NCBI GenBank assembly: GCA_039621445.1
Contig: CP154957.1
Location: forward strand, 28,530,798-28,594,797
Direction: 5' to 3'
Origin: Euglena gracilis
Lineage: Eukaryota; Euglenida; Euglenophyceae; Euglenales
Length of the DNA stretch: 64,000 bases
In this document: piece by piece, positions 45,251 to 54,959 of the stretch
How positions within the stretch are numbered: position 1 is the first letter of the stretch
Layout of the letters: every line of letters starts with the position of its first letter
The notes under the pieces: model-generated
Told to the model about the DNA's origin: nothing
What the model saw: only the letters and a program-made list of their open reading frames with translations
The model's database searches: none
Position numbers and translations under genes: made by a program

Positions 45251-46875
45251 AAAATCTGGGAAATGTCAAAAGATATGATTCAGCATTCAAGGCTTTGATG
45301 GGCCAATTGTTGCACAAAGGGGTGCCCCTGCAGGACTGCACAGTCCACAGGATGGCTGAGGCCATCCTTGATCTGGCTGCCCACAACATCAACACTGCAC
45401 GAAATGCATATGCAGCAGTTTTATTACTCCCAGGGTTTGGGTCATTGAGGTTTTCCCCTCTTTTGTCTCCATTGAAAAGGAAATGGAATTCCAATGCCTG
45501 CAAGTATGCACATTTTTGGGACCCCTCTGATTTGCTAGACAGCATCATCAGAAATTCAAAACCCCTCTCAGAAATGTCTGTGAAAGAGCTCAGAAACAGA
45601 TTCATCATTTGTTGGAGGCTGTTGGCCCTCCACAGGGGGGTTGATTTAGCCAGGACACAGCGAAAAATCAGTTTCGTGGGGGAAAAAATTTTCATTTTAT
45701 TACAAAGGAAAGGGTGGCAATTCCCAAGATGGGAGGAGATTTTGAATTTGCCACACACCCCCCTCATCAGCCCCTGGCATTTGTTGAAAGAGTATGTGGA
45801 AAGGACAGCCCACATGGTTGGGAACAAATGGTCTTTGGATGGTAAAAGACCTTTGACATCAGAAAGGGTGAATTCCCTTACCAGAGAAATTCTGCAAGAG
45901 GGGGGGGTGGACACCACCCACTGGAAACCCCACAGCACCAGAGGGGCTGGGGTGTTATGGTGGAAAAATGCTGGGTTGCAAGTGGAAGAAGTCCAGCAGC
46001 TGGGTCAGTGGAAAAATTTTGGGGCCTTCCAAGCTCATTATTTGAGGCTGGGTGTCGTTTCAAAAATTCAAACAAATATGGCCCAAAAAGGGGTGCACAG
46101 TACCTCACAATCTCGCAGTGCGGAGCCCGAATGGTCTTGGACTCCCACGACAGAGGAAGGGGGAGGAAGGGACCAAGAGGGCGAAGCACAAGAAGATGGT
46201 GAGCCCAACCCCCCCACCCAAAAATCCAGCAGAAAAAGAAAGACATCCCAACCAGAAAGGGGAACCCCCACCAAGCAGCCCCAACCACCCACCCAGAAAC
46301 ACACCGGAAAGAGACAACCATCCCCATCGAGGGGGGGGGCCCCCCACCAAGCGACCATGGGAGAGGGGGGGGGGGGCGGGGCCACGACGGTTCAGCTTCG
46401 CCAAGGTGTCGGAGGAGGCCTCATCATCGCCAACTCCGGCAACAAAGGCGCAGTAAGAAGCACCCCCCGCGCACGCACAAACACACCAGAACAGAGCAGC
46501 CGGCAAGGAAAGCAGGACCTCACCATCTTCTTGTGCTTCGCCCTCTTGGTCCCTTCCTCCCCCTTCCTCTGTCGTGGGAGTCCGAGGGGTTTTGAAGACA
46601 AATTTTCTTTTACGGGCGGGGGGGGGGGTCGGGCTCCCGAGGTCTTTGTGCTTCGCCCTCGGTTCCCCTTCTTCCACGGTCGGTTTTCCTCGAGGGAGTA
46701 CGAGGCACCTCGGGATCCGCACTATCCGCACCCCGCCAAAAAAATAACACAAACAACAAGACAGCCGGCTCACAAAGCAGGATCTCACCCCCCTCTTGTG
46801 CTCCGCCCTCATGGTCACTTCCTCCCTGGTCAGACTTCCCGGGAGTATTCTTGTGAGGTCTGGTTGCGCACTTAA
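45226..46875 (+). CDS. D2 tyrosine recombinase
   Basis: Start: ATG at 45,226 giving MSSIDTYIKNLGNVKRYDS; the open frame upstream of it is a by-product of pol. The SAM-like N-terminal domain and core (LLLPGFGSLRF, FIICWRLLALHRGVDLARTQRK with the first catalytic Arg) lead to PHSTRGAGVLWW (His 236, Arg 239) and FQAHYLRLG (Tyr 272). All expected catalytic residues except a confidently placed Lys are visible, so this is the best candidate in the window for a functional recombinase, which would join circular element DNA to the genome. Residues beyond ~300 read into the terminal repeat (Pro/Thr/Gln-rich and Gly-rich) and may not be part of the functional protein. Confidence 0.8.
   Translation: MSSIDTYIKNLGNVKRYDSAFKALMGQLLHKGVPLQDCTVHRMAEAILDLAAHNINTARNAYAAVLLLPGFGSLRFSPLLSPLKRKWNSNACKYAHFWDPSDLLDSIIRNSKPLSEMSVKELRNRFIICWRLLALHRGVDLARTQRKISFVGEKIFILLQRKGWQFPRWEEILNLPHTPLISPWHLLKEYVERTAHMVGNKWSLDGKRPLTSERVNSLTREILQEGGVDTTHWKPHSTRGAGVLWWKNAGLQVEEVQQLGQWKNFGAFQAHYLRLGVVSKIQTNMAQKGVHSTSQSRSAEPEWSWTPTTEEGGGRDQEGEAQEDGEPNPPTQKSSRKRKTSQPERGTPTKQPQPPTQKHTGKRQPSPSRGGAPHQATMGEGGGGGATTVQLRQGVGGGLIIANSGNKGAVRSTPRARTNTPEQSSRQGKQDLTIFLCFALLVPSSPFLCRGSPRGFEDKFSFTGGGGGRAPEVFVLRPRFPFFHGRFSSREYEAPRDPHYPHPAKKITQTTRQPAHKAGSHPPLVLRPHGHFLPGQTSREYSCEVWLRT
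46118..46861. repeat. D2 3' terminal and internal complementary repeats
   Basis: GGAGCCCGAATGGTCTTGG, then GGGACCAAGAGGGCGAAGC (46,172), is mirrored by GCTTCGCCCTCTTGGTCCC (46,534). From 46,575 the block switches to sequence shared with D1 (GAAGACAAATTTTCTTTTACG), so subfamily I and II ends are joined here. Confidence 0.7.
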
Positions 46876-47170
46876 ATTAGGGGGGCCAGGGCATTCTACA
46901 AGGCACCTTCGGCACCAAGTCTTTTATAGTGGGCTTTAAAAGCCTCCACCCCCATCCACTGACCAATTTCACAAACTTCTTGGGCAGAAAGGCCCAGTTT
47001 TTTTAGTAAACCAACTCCTGCCCCTCTGGTGGAGTGTGCCCCCCACACCTGGTGGCGTACCCCGTGTTGGGATAAAAATATTTAGCTATTGAAGCAATTG
47101 TGTCAGCACTTATGGCTTTGAAGGGGGGTTTTAGTGAAATCAGAAGGGGACCACCAGGCTTTACGTCAAA

Positions 47171-47620
47171 TCAGGTTGCAGCCACATAAGCCATCATTAA
47201 ACGAAAGGGACTTATCTGTGGGCACTTTGGAAATGAAACAAATTTCTCCCATTTATGGAATTTCTGGCCTTTACACTTAATTTTAATGTCGGGCGCCTTG
47301 CCCAACACACTGATTGTTCGTTTGATTCTCTCCAGATCAGAAGATCGATATAAGCAGAGAATTCTGGAGCAAAAAATCAGCTGTGTGCGCAACGTGCATA
47401 TATCAGAGGGAAAGGGGGCTTGGTCCAGCCCCAGGAGGATGGGGAGGGGATCCCAAAAAGCTCCATATTTCTCCAGAATTTGATTCCAAAGCCTCTTGTA
47501 AGGGGCCAACAAGGTGTGGAATCTCAAACCACCAAACGCAGGAATTAAAAGCATAGCACTGTGGGCATTACGTGTCTGGGCCTTGGAAAAATGAAGTAAC
47601 TGTACTAAAGCGTCAGCCAC
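47171..47620 (-). pseudogene. D3 tyrosine recombinase fragment
   Basis: 149 codons beginning MADALVQLLHFSKAQTRNAH, closely related to the D1 recombinase (LLIPAFGGLRFHTL, SRILCLYRSSDLERIKR with the first catalytic Arg). The frame is lost after MMAYVAAT. The catalytic remainder (HSTRGAG, AHYKRLG) is readable at about 47,075-46,890 after a gap in which the sequence is shorter than in D1. D3 lacks the 301-bp duplication of D1, so that duplication is private to D1. Confidence 0.7.
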
Positions 47621-48092
47621 TTGGTCAGTTGTGGCTTCAGGGGGGGGGTACCCCCATTTTGTCCAAAATCACCCATGATAATGAAAAGGAACTCTGATAA
47701 CGCTTTAAACTGGGGTTTCTCCCCAGGAAATCCTCAATGGATTTATTCTGTGTTTGTTTCCCCTCCAATATTTTCCTGAGCAAATCATGCAAAACAGGGG
47801 CCACCTGGGTGGTGGCATTTCTTCCCCCTTGCAATTGGTGAACATACCCCTGTAGGTGGTGTTTTTCAGGCAGGGGGTTCCTGGCACTTTAATGTTTATT
47901 AATTTGGGCCACCATGTGGCTGAATACCAGTAGGGGGTGACCATCAAAACTTTTTTCTGGGGAAACATTCTCAATCGTTGGAGAAATTTCTAAATGATTG
48001 ACCAAGGGGGGTTTGCATAAAGCCCCCGCATGTTGTCCAGGGGACATTGGAGGGCATCCACTTCCCTGGCCTCCCAGTGGGATCATCTGGAT

Positions 48093-48842
48093 TCAAGATT
48101 GGGCAGTTTTTTGTTGCCAGGGGAGGCAAAATAATATGTTTCCAATTTTTTGAAATCTTTGAATTTCTGCTTTGTTCATTGAAAGAGCTGGGGGTCCAGT
48201 GAGTAATCCCCCCTGTCTGACTCTTACCTTCTTATGGGGTATGCAAAGCATTCCTGTGAAGGAACCCAGTTTACTTGTAGATTCAATTTCTTTTTCATGC
48301 ACCCTTTGAAAAATGGCCTTAGAAGGCTGTTGAAAGCGTCCTTTCTGCCCCCCCCCCCCTGTCAGGTAATAATGGATCACCTGATTGTCCACCGAAAGGG
48401 ACACTGTTTCCCCAGGCCTGCTGAGGCTTTTTACTGTGCTGATGGCTGCGCGTAATTCTTTTACGTTGATATGTAAAATAGAGCTTTCTCTCCAAAACTC
48501 CTGGACAATTTCTCCAGTGTGAATGTCCAGTCCCCCCCAGGCATGGGTGCTGCTGTCTGAATGCAACTCCATTGTTGCATTTTGGGGGAAAGGTCTGCCC
48601 TCTCAGGTGTCCAGCTGATTTTTTATTTCTCTCAATTGGGCTTTTATGTCCTTTGAAATGGCATGCTTTGAATCCCATGGGGCTGCAGACTTGTTGACCA
48701 AACATTTAGATACGGAGTCTGTGAAAGCCCTTAAGAAGGGCAGGGCCATGAGGTTGCAACTGATTTGGACCAAAATGGCAGCCAACTGCCTTTTCGACAT
48801 GAAATCTTTTTTCGCTATTTTCCCAGTGAGGGCGGACAGCAA
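48093..48842 (-). pseudogene. D3 RNase H region
   Basis: Two overlapping frames. 48,842-48,603 covers the end of the polymerase (AKKDFMSKRQLAAILVQI, LPFLRAFTDSVSKCL). 48,572-48,093 starts at MELHSDSSTHAWGG and includes NVKELRAAISTV and LSVDNQVIHYYL. They are separated by a stop and frame change near 48,600 (ISTS to CTPE-type shift), and a second shift after the GGGG run near 48,350 destroys the last acidic motif. It is therefore a relic. Confidence 0.7.
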
Positions 48843-48844
48843 AA

Positions 48845-49665
48845 GAGTCCAGAATCTGTAATTGCAATCTTAAATTAGGCATGGCCAGAAAAGAGATTCC
48901 TACCAGTGAAACTCTACTTTGTATTTTTTCACAGTGGTATGGAAAACAGTGCATCACTTTGCAGCAGTTGTATCTGGCAAGTTCTTGGATTGCTGTGTTG
49001 GGAAGTCTGGAAGGGATTTGGAAAAGTCAAGTTCAAGGTTCAAGTTTGACAGATTGCCATCTGAGATTGGTGAAAAGGGCTTTCCCAGGTGTTGCCGGCG
49101 GCCACTGGGGTGCGGCGCCAGGCAAGACAGAACACCAGAAAAGGCCATCCGCGGAATCTTCCGCTTTGCGGAAGGTCCTAGTTCAGGGCTTATATATGAC
49201 CTCCTGTCTGTGGGCGGGTCCAAGCTTGAACACTTCAATTCCGTATGGCATACACCAATATTTGTTCTTGATTTGGAAGAATTACTGGAAGATAATGGTA
49301 TCTGGAAAAGTTGCGGAAAGACCCCAGAAACTCAGGTTTGCTTGCCCTGGGGGCCATGGCACAGGTGGTGGGGAAATATGAGGTGTGTTTTCGGGCAAGT
49401 ACCCTCCCTGTAGCCTGCAAAAAGTGATGCAAGATTTACAATTGCCATGCTGACAAAGGATCTTGTGCAGACCATGCGAAAAGTAGACATTTCAGAAGGT
49501 GACAAGATTGATCATCATTTTCATTGATGACGTCTTTGAAATTGAAATTGCAGGTCCTGGTGCTGAGCCGTGAGGCACGTAGTTCGAGAACTTCCAGGTG
49601 GAGCATCGAGATGAGCTTTGATGCACGTACTGGAGAACGAGGCGGTGGTCATTTGTGGTTTTGGG
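48845..49665 (+). other. Insert in D3 with a conserved coding-like segment
   Basis: This ~820-bp block interrupts the D3 polymerase. Its first part is homologous to 61,664-62,003 on the other strand. Both share the frame VVW(K/R)T(V/I)HHFAAVV, then GKFLDCCVGKSGR and SRFKFDRLPSEI. After 'GGCTTTCCCAG' (about 49,085) this copy has an extra ~235 bp that starts GTGTTG and ends CTCAG. The other copy goes straight on to LLALGAMAQVVGK, so the extra part looks like an intron, apart from one base of slippage. The gene is unknown. Confidence 0.45.
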
Positions 49666-49997
49666 AAATTTATCTGGAAGCCAGAATGGTTTACAACTTG
49701 TGTGGCTTCCAGGGTTGATCTTTTGACATTTATTTTGAACCCTAAATTGATTAGGACAGTATCTTTGGTGGGGGTGACCAATAAAATGTCGTCAAGGTAA
49801 ATAAAAACCTGGATTCCTTTTTTCCTCAACTTTTTTTTGAATGTCTTCATGACTGACATGAAAGTTCGTGGCATCACATTTAGGCCAAAACAGCCTGCTT
49901 GGATCTCCCAAGTTTGTCCCCCCACTTGATGCCTTAGGAAGGGCTTTAAGGTTGGGTTCTTCAGGTCGATTTTGGCTGCCCATTGGCCTTTCTCCAA
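49521..49997 (-). pseudogene. D3 reverse transcriptase fragment
   Basis: 158 codons beginning MEKGQWAAKIDLK (motif A start), then a short deletion removing the aromatic part of motif A. CFGLNVMPRTF (motif B) and FIYLDDILLVTP (motif C) are preserved. A deletion after TKDTV joins to LGFKINVKRSTL. At about 49,665 the frame leaves reverse transcriptase for the inserted block. Upstream, about 50,290-50,075 encodes the preceding part (HPKIRTCPDL, WFLISKPG) in another frame. It is a non-functional relic of the D1 type. Confidence 0.75.
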
Positions 49998-50410
49998 AAC
50001 TGGGAAAATGTTTTGAATGTGATCTAATTTGAAGGATTTCCCGGGGAATTTTTGGTCTATTTCCCTGCAGTCGCCTATGAATCAGCACTTCGTTTGCCCC
50101 GCTCCCCTGGTTTTGAGATCAAGAACCAGGGAATTAGGTGCTGGGTCCTAAATCCTGAACCCTCTTCATTGAAAAAGAGTTTTCGTAATCCAACAGGATT
50201 TTTTCTGCCAAGGTACAGGTCCGGGCAGGTTCTGATTTTTGGATGCGTGGACAATTTTTGGGGGGTTGACCCAAGGGGGTTGAATGTCATCTTTTATAAG
50301 TTGGCAGGTTGCTGGGGCGGGCATTTTTCTGCAACCATTTTAGACTTGTTTTGCAGTCTTTGGTGTAGGGGGGTGTCTCCCCCCCATTTTTCCTCCATGC
50401 AAAAAAATCG

Positions 50411-50919
50411 GCTACCCTAATTTTAGTGCCCATTCAGGCCACCAAGAAAGCGCAAAGAGCAGAGCGAGGTGCATCGTACACCCAGGCACTGACCATGCAG
50501 GCAGACAGGCGGCCAAGCACTGAGGGCGAGGCAAAAAAGACGCACACAAAAATTTGTTTTCGAAAGCCTGCTGTCAGCAGGAAATGGGGACTAGGGGAAC
50601 CCTCCACGTCGCACTTACATCATCGTTTGTCTGTTGCAAATTGATGCCAGAGCCCTCCGGGAGGGCTGTTCACGCTGGGCTGGGACAGAGGCCAAGGCTG
50701 AGCTGAATAACCACCACCAAGACGGCGCTCGACATGCGGACTGGGCGCTGCGTCAAGTTGCACAGAAGTGTAAAAAGTGCTCTTGCCATTTTGCTGGGAC
50801 TGGGCTTCTCAAAAAAATCTCCCTTTGACTTCTTATTGAATTTACTCATAAAATCTTATAACTTGGTACTTCCACTGCACGCAAGCCCATTTGAGGCAAA
50901 CATGTACAAAGTTGTACGC
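50411..50919. other. Unassigned stretch right of D3
   Basis: No family is recognised. A frame from 50,426 (TKKAQRAERGASY, ADRRPSTEGEAKKTH) may be a fragment of exon-like sequence but is short. TTCTCAAAAAAATCTCCCTTTGACTT at 50,807-50,832 recurs at 52,935-52,960, so part of it is a dispersed repeat. Confidence 0.35.
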
Positions 50920-51050
50920 TGATTGCCTGCAAAGCAAACAACCAGATTTTTTTTTACAAAAATAGAGTGCTTTCGCGCGCGCTACCAGTTGGGCCAGGCT
51001 TAATTACTGAATGCGTAGGGACATATTCAATGCCACACTCCCCTTCCCAA
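50920..51050 (-). repeat. Possible SINE-like repeat with tRNA-like head
   Basis: On the minus strand TGGCCCAACTGGTAGCGCGC fits the A box of a tRNA-type internal promoter. About 80 bp (50,953-51,036) is related to 57,726-57,800 inside the insertion in D4. No B box was identified, so the SINE assignment is tentative. Confidence 0.3.
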
Positions 51051-51179
51051 AAGGAGGCCCCGTCTCCATACTTGAATTCCTTGGCCATTGGACTTGTCCT
51101 TCACAGGGAGGGCGGGGGCATCTCGAAAGAGCCGAACCCTCCCAACCCCAAATTCGCGGACTCGGTCCCACGAATCTCA

Positions 51180-51540
51180 AACAGGGGGGGGTGGCATCAA
51201 CTCGTGAGCCACTCTCCCTCACCCCTGTCTCAGGGGTGGGGAATCAACTCGTGGACCAACTCCCCCCACATATCTCTCAGGGGGTGGGGTATAAACTCGT
51301 GAGCCAACTCTCCCCACAACTCTCTTGGACGGGGGGGGGCATCAAATCGTGAGCCAACTATCCCCTCCACCCTTCTCCAGGGGTGGCATCAAATCGTGAG
51401 CCAACTCTCCCCTCCACTTTTCTCCAGGGGGGGATCAACTCGTGAGCCAACTCTCCCCTCCACTTTTCTCCGGGGGGGGCATCAACTCGTGAGCCAACAA
51501 CCCCTCCACTTTTCTTGTAAACATGTCGGGTGGGGCATCC
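51180..51540. repeat. Tandem array, ~50-60-bp unit
   Basis: Seven or so units, each with ATCAACTCGTGAGCCAACTC followed by a C-rich part and a G run. Units differ by 10-20 percent. Confidence 0.9.
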
Positions 51541-51827
51541 TTTTGGACCCAACTCTCCCCGCACCCACCCTCGAACATCAATCACAACCGCGATTCTCAC
51601 AAATCTTCCGAAAATGAAAATTAGAATTAAATCACGATTCTCGCAATTCTCTGTGAAATCAGATTCTAATTCGGATCTCTATTCCGCCCAAAGCTCGGGT
51701 TCTTCACCTGAACGCCGCCTTACCACCCAACTCTTCGCCAGGGGGGGGGGGCGACAGCAGAAAGCGAGGGCACACTCTGATGGGGTTCGGTCTCCAGGTC
51801 CAGTCCACCATTATCTCGTAATCGCAC

Positions 51828-51975
51828 ATGCCACACCGGGGCATCCCACCAGGGAGCCGGCACAGGCTGTGGACATGGCAGCAGCGTACGTACATACCAC
51901 ACAGGGGCATCCCACCAGGGGGCCGGCACAGGCTGTGGACATGGCAGCAGCGTACATGCCAGGCCGGGGCATCTC
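51828..51975. repeat. Two ~74-bp tandem units plus partial third
   Basis: GGGGCATCCCACCAGGGAGC, then CACAGGCTGTGGACATGGCA, repeated twice nearly exactly, with a third partial unit beginning GGGGCATCTCTCCAGGAGCC. Confidence 0.85.
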
Positions 51976-52102
51976 TCCAGGAGCCTCACTGGCCCCGGAC
52001 ACCTGTGGCCTGAAGCCGCCTTCGCCATCTCCTTCCGGACGATGGCGCCTTCCATCTGGCAGTCCCATCTTCCTCAATCTCCTTCCACTCATCTCTCTCC
52101 TC

Positions 52103-52390
52103 TCATCTCGTCCTCAAGTCCAGCTTCAGGGCCCAGCACCCAGTTGGGCTGTAAAGCGGTCCAGAGAACCACTTCGGATGGTAGTAGTACCGTCTCGTCA
52201 CATGGGGCTGGAGGTCCTCCCACATCTTCGTCGTCTTCATCTCGTTGACGTTGGGGATCAGGATCGCCACATCCAGCTGCCCGTACTGGAGGAGGTTTCC
52301 GGCCACGTCCACACCTCGGAACAGCAGCAGCACCAACTTTTCCGGCGACAGCGTCAGGATGGGGATCTCCAGCTGCAGCCTCAGCCTCAC
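52103..52390 (-). CDS. Coding-like fragment, unknown protein
   Basis: I do not recognise this protein. The minus-strand frame reads LEIPILTLSPEKLVLLLFRG, then GQLDVAILIPNVNEMK, then MWEDLQPHVTRRYYYHPKW. The regular alternation of hydrophobic and charged residues and the GC-rich third positions look coding, and the downstream half (WFSGPLYSPTG) is less convincing. No start is needed if it is an internal exon. It sits between tandem repeats and next to the degenerate Met-rich array at 52,392-52,891, also on the minus strand, and could belong to the same broken gene. Confidence 0.35.
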   Translation of the reverse strand: MRLRLQLEIPILTLSPEKLVLLLFRGVDVAGNLLQYGQLDVAILIPNVNEMKTTKMWEDLQPHVTRRYYYHPKWFSGPLYSPTGCWALKLDLRTR

Positions 52391-52391
52391 G

Positions 52392-52891
52392 TCATTCGCC
52401 AGGGCTGTCGCACATGTCCACCAGGGGCATCACCACCTCGGGCATCATGGACTCCATTGGCATGTCGGACTTGGTCATCTGCAGCTTCCCCCGAGCCCCA
52501 TGCCACAGCTGGGCATGCATCTGGCCGCCATGGCCAACCATGGCCACACTGGCATCACCATCCTCACCACGTGAATGCCACTCCCGGGCATGTCCACGAC
52601 CACCATGGCCAGCAGGTGCTTCAGCACCATCCAACTTCACCACCCGTCGATGGCGTTCAGTGGAATGTTCCTCCTCACCATGCTGCCACTGGGCTTCAGC
52701 ATCATGGCCCCCATGGCCATCTCTGGCATGGCCCAAATGGCCATCTCGGGCATGGCCCCCCTGGCAATCTCTGGCATGGCGCCCATGGCTATCTCTGGCA
52801 TGCTTGCAATGGTCATCCTGGCCACGCCTGACACCTTCTGAGGTCTCGGGCGCAGCGTCACCTTGACCACGTCCTTCTCCATGGGCAGCAC
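52392..52891 (-). pseudogene. Degenerate repeat-encoding region
   Basis: The core (about 52,680-52,815) is a ~27-bp tandem repeat (ATCTCTGGCATGGCCCCCAT) that reads MPEIAMGA, MPEIARGA, MPEMAIWA on the minus strand. Flanking sequence reads MEKDVVKVTLRPRPQKV before it and a Gly/His-rich sequence in an overlapping frame. Similar Met/Val-rich sequence (MPEVVMEKMLKLCMPQVYM) occurs at 53,600-53,700 on the same strand. This may be the remnant of one repetitive protein gene of unknown function. Confidence 0.3.
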
Positions 52892-52934
52892 TCATACAAC
52901 TTTGTGTAAAAAGGGCTTTTGCTGGGACTGGGCT

Positions 52935-53486
52935 TCTCAAAAAAGTCTCCCTTTGACTTCTATTGAGTTTCCTCATGCTGCTCCTCCCCTCCTCAAAAAG
53001 ATTCCCAAGGTAAATCAGCCTTTGGCATCTGGGAGTCGCTCACAGGTGGGCTTCACCTGTTCCACCCGCCTTTTCTCCGCCCTCGAGCCACACAAGTCTT
53101 TTTCGAACACTTGCCGACCCCACCATGCCACTCCCGTGCATGCCGTGGCCCACTGCCTGCGGTTTGTGCACAGGGAGCAATTGGTTCCCTGGAGCAATGA
53201 CCACTCGAGCAATCGTCGAAGAAGTGCCACCAGGGCCTGCCACACAGGGGGTGGGGTTTGGGGAAAAAGTTACCTGGGCAATCATCCCGGAAGATGTGCC
53301 ACCAGTACTTGACACACAAACCGGCATGCCACTGAAAATTCGACCCGGACCTTTCGACAGGGGGCAAAAAGAACAAGGCAATCAGGTTAACACCCTCAGT
53401 CCTCGAGTTCGCTCAGTCCTCGAGTCGCTTGGCAGCCTTGAGCTTCAGCCTTCTCCTTCTACGCTTCCAACTGGTCGTCTCATTCT
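52935..53486. other. Unassigned, weak internal repeats
   Basis: Two related segments, about 53,190-53,240 and 53,275-53,325, contain GAAGAAGTGCCACCAG and GAAGATGTGCCACCAG in similar contexts (ACTCGAGCAATC and CTGGGCAATCAT). No gene family is recognised. Confidence 0.4.
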
Positions 53487-53852
53487 TCACTCTCGACTTG
53501 GATTCGTCTGCACTTGGCTCAGCCACATCCTTCTTCGGGACTTTCCAGTTGAACGGTTCTTCCTCGTCGGTGGACTCGCATATGACCTTTGACAGCTCCT
53601 TCTGGCTTGCTTATTGCACTGCATCACCAGCATGTACACCTGTGGCATGCACAGCTTGAGCATCTTCTCCATCACCACTTCTGGCATGCAATCGGTCCCC
53701 ATGACCCATCTGTACATCACCACATCCACCTTCATCAACTTTACTGTCACCATGTCCAGGGCTGTAATGCCCGATGCTGGCATCACACACCTCAGCATTT
53801 CTCGACTTGTAATATTCATCATGTACAACTTGGACATCTCTGCAAGGTTCAT
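53487..53852 (-). pseudogene. Met-rich coding-like fragment
   Basis: The minus frame reads MNLAEMSKLYMMNITSREM, VTVKLMKVDVVMYRWVMG and MPEVVMEKMLKLCMPQVYM, then a Cys/Arg-rich tail that is less coding-like. The periodic Met/Val/Leu pattern resembles 52,637-52,891. Unknown gene; no domain is recognised. Confidence 0.3.
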
Positions 53853-53899
53853 GAACCCTTTGTGTAGGGGGGGGCACTCTGGCCCGAACTTTGTCTTTG

Positions 53900-54154
53900 C
53901 TATTTACAGAATTCACACTTACAGGTTTTTCTGTAGCAATTCTTGTACTCCCCCGCCAGCACAAATCCTTCCCTTTCAGCAACTTTCAGCGCCCAGGGGC
54001 CACAGACATTTGTAGGATCTTTCCCCAGGTACTTGACACACTGCCTCAAAATTTCCTTTTCAATCTGCTCCTCCTTTCCCCTTGATTCTTCAATCAGCCA
54101 ATTCATTGTGCCAAACCTTCCCAAAACCACAGCAAGAAACAAACCAGAAGTCAA
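53900..54154 (-). CDS. Coding-like exon, unknown
   Basis: I do not recognise this gene. The minus-strand frame reads VVLGRFGTMNWLIEESRGK, EEQIEKEILRQCVKYLGKD, PTNVCGPWALKVAEREG and FVLAGEYKNCYRK before ending in KCEFCK. Composition, helix-forming middle part and lack of low complexity make it one of the more convincing non-DIRS coding stretches in the window. The last residues (CKCEFCK) may lie beyond a splice donor. About 54,165-54,540 is coding-like on the opposite strand, so the two cannot be exons of one transcript. Probably fragments of host genes or of unidentified elements. Confidence 0.4.
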   Translation of the reverse strand: MTSGLFLAVVLGRFGTMNWLIEESRGKEEQIEKEILRQCVKYLGKDPTNVCGPWALKVAEREGFVLAGEYKNCYRKTCKCEFCK

Positions 54155-54164
54155 AGCCCCAAAG

Positions 54165-54540
54165 GGTCATACTGCTTGCCACCTGCACAAAGTTACAGAT
54201 GACAGATTGTGGAATGTACAAATTAGAAATCTCTGGCCTGGCTCTGCTTAAATCTGCTGCACGTCTGGGAGCGAATCCCACTGAAGTTGCTGGGGTTGCC
54301 GCGTGTTTAAACCATGCCAAACAGAAGCTGAGCCCCACAGCGGAGGATCACGATGTGACGAAGTCCCTGTCACAACAGCTATTTGGCCTCCTTCTGGAGG
54401 TTAAGAAGTCTGTGCGTCATGAAAACGCATGTCCCTTCCAGGGAGCATTGTGGTGGAAGGCCCTGATTTGTTTTCAAGTGGAGATTTCAAGCAGAATTTG
54501 GATTTCAAGCAGAGCAACAGAGCATCAACGCTGCATATGG
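54165..54540 (+). CDS. Coding-like exon, unknown
   Basis: I do not recognise this gene. Preceded by CACAAAGTTACAG, a reasonable splice acceptor, the plus frame reads MTDCGMYKLEISGLALLK, SAARLGANPTEVAGVAACL, NHAKQKLSPTAEDHDVTK and QQLFGLLLEVKKSVRHENA. It looks like a helical, soluble protein segment. The frame continues into D4 terminal-repeat sequence after about 54,560, so its end is not the true protein end. It may be an exon cut off by the D4 insertion. Confidence 0.35.
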
Positions 54541-54959
54541 CCTCACAAAAAAAATTCGGACACTTACACCCATTCAGGCCCGCCAAGCAAGAGCAAAGTG
54601 CGGACCATTCGGGCTCCGCACTGCGAGATGGTGAGGTCCTGCTTTCATTGCCCGCTGTTCGTTCTGGTGTGTTTGTGTGTGCGCAAGGGTGCTTCTTACT
54701 GCTGTTCGTTGCCGGATTTGGCTGATTCCTAATTCTGCCTGTCGACCTCAAGGAGACTGAGTTTTACTGTTACGAATTCAACTGAAATTAGTTACGAGGA
54801 GTATTGCATCCACGACGACCGTCACTGTCATCAACTGGTGGACCAAACTTTTTTCGGACGTTCGACTTCAAGGACGAAGAATTCAACTCTTAGAGTTCAA
54901 TTTGGATTATTCCCCGCGGCATTGCAATTACGAAGACAAAAGTCAACTGCTGGACTTCC

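Larger units (their letters stand above)
43186..46861 (+). mobile_element. DIRS-like retrotransposon D2 (subfamily II), internally deleted
   Basis: Plus-strand copy with 5' terminal repeat, a pol frame that has lost its first half, an intact tyrosine recombinase, and a 3' block with internal complementary region (46,118-46,730). Compared with D4, the first ~90 bases of the gag-like frame are fused directly to the reverse transcriptase just before YLDD, removing about 2.5 kb. The element is therefore a deletion derivative that keeps RNase H, methyltransferase and recombinase. Confidence 0.75.
46862..50410 (-). mobile_element. DIRS-like retrotransposon D3 (subfamily I), decayed
   Basis: A minus-strand copy paralleling D1. 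From right: reverse transcriptase pieces (about 50,290-49,670, including KIDLK, CFGLNVMPRTF, IYLDDILLVTP), an ~820-bp insert (48,845-49,665), RNase H (48,842-48,093: MSKRQLAAIL, LHSDSSTHAWGG, LSVDNQVIHYYL), methyltransferase-like pieces (47,974-47,640) and recombinase pieces (47,620-46,870, ending AHSTRGAGV and FKAHYKRLG). Several frameshifts and small deletions, for example the loss of 'DAYFHIPL' after KIDLK. The 3' end abuts D2 at 46,861; its gag-like part is missing beyond 50,400. Confidence 0.75.
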
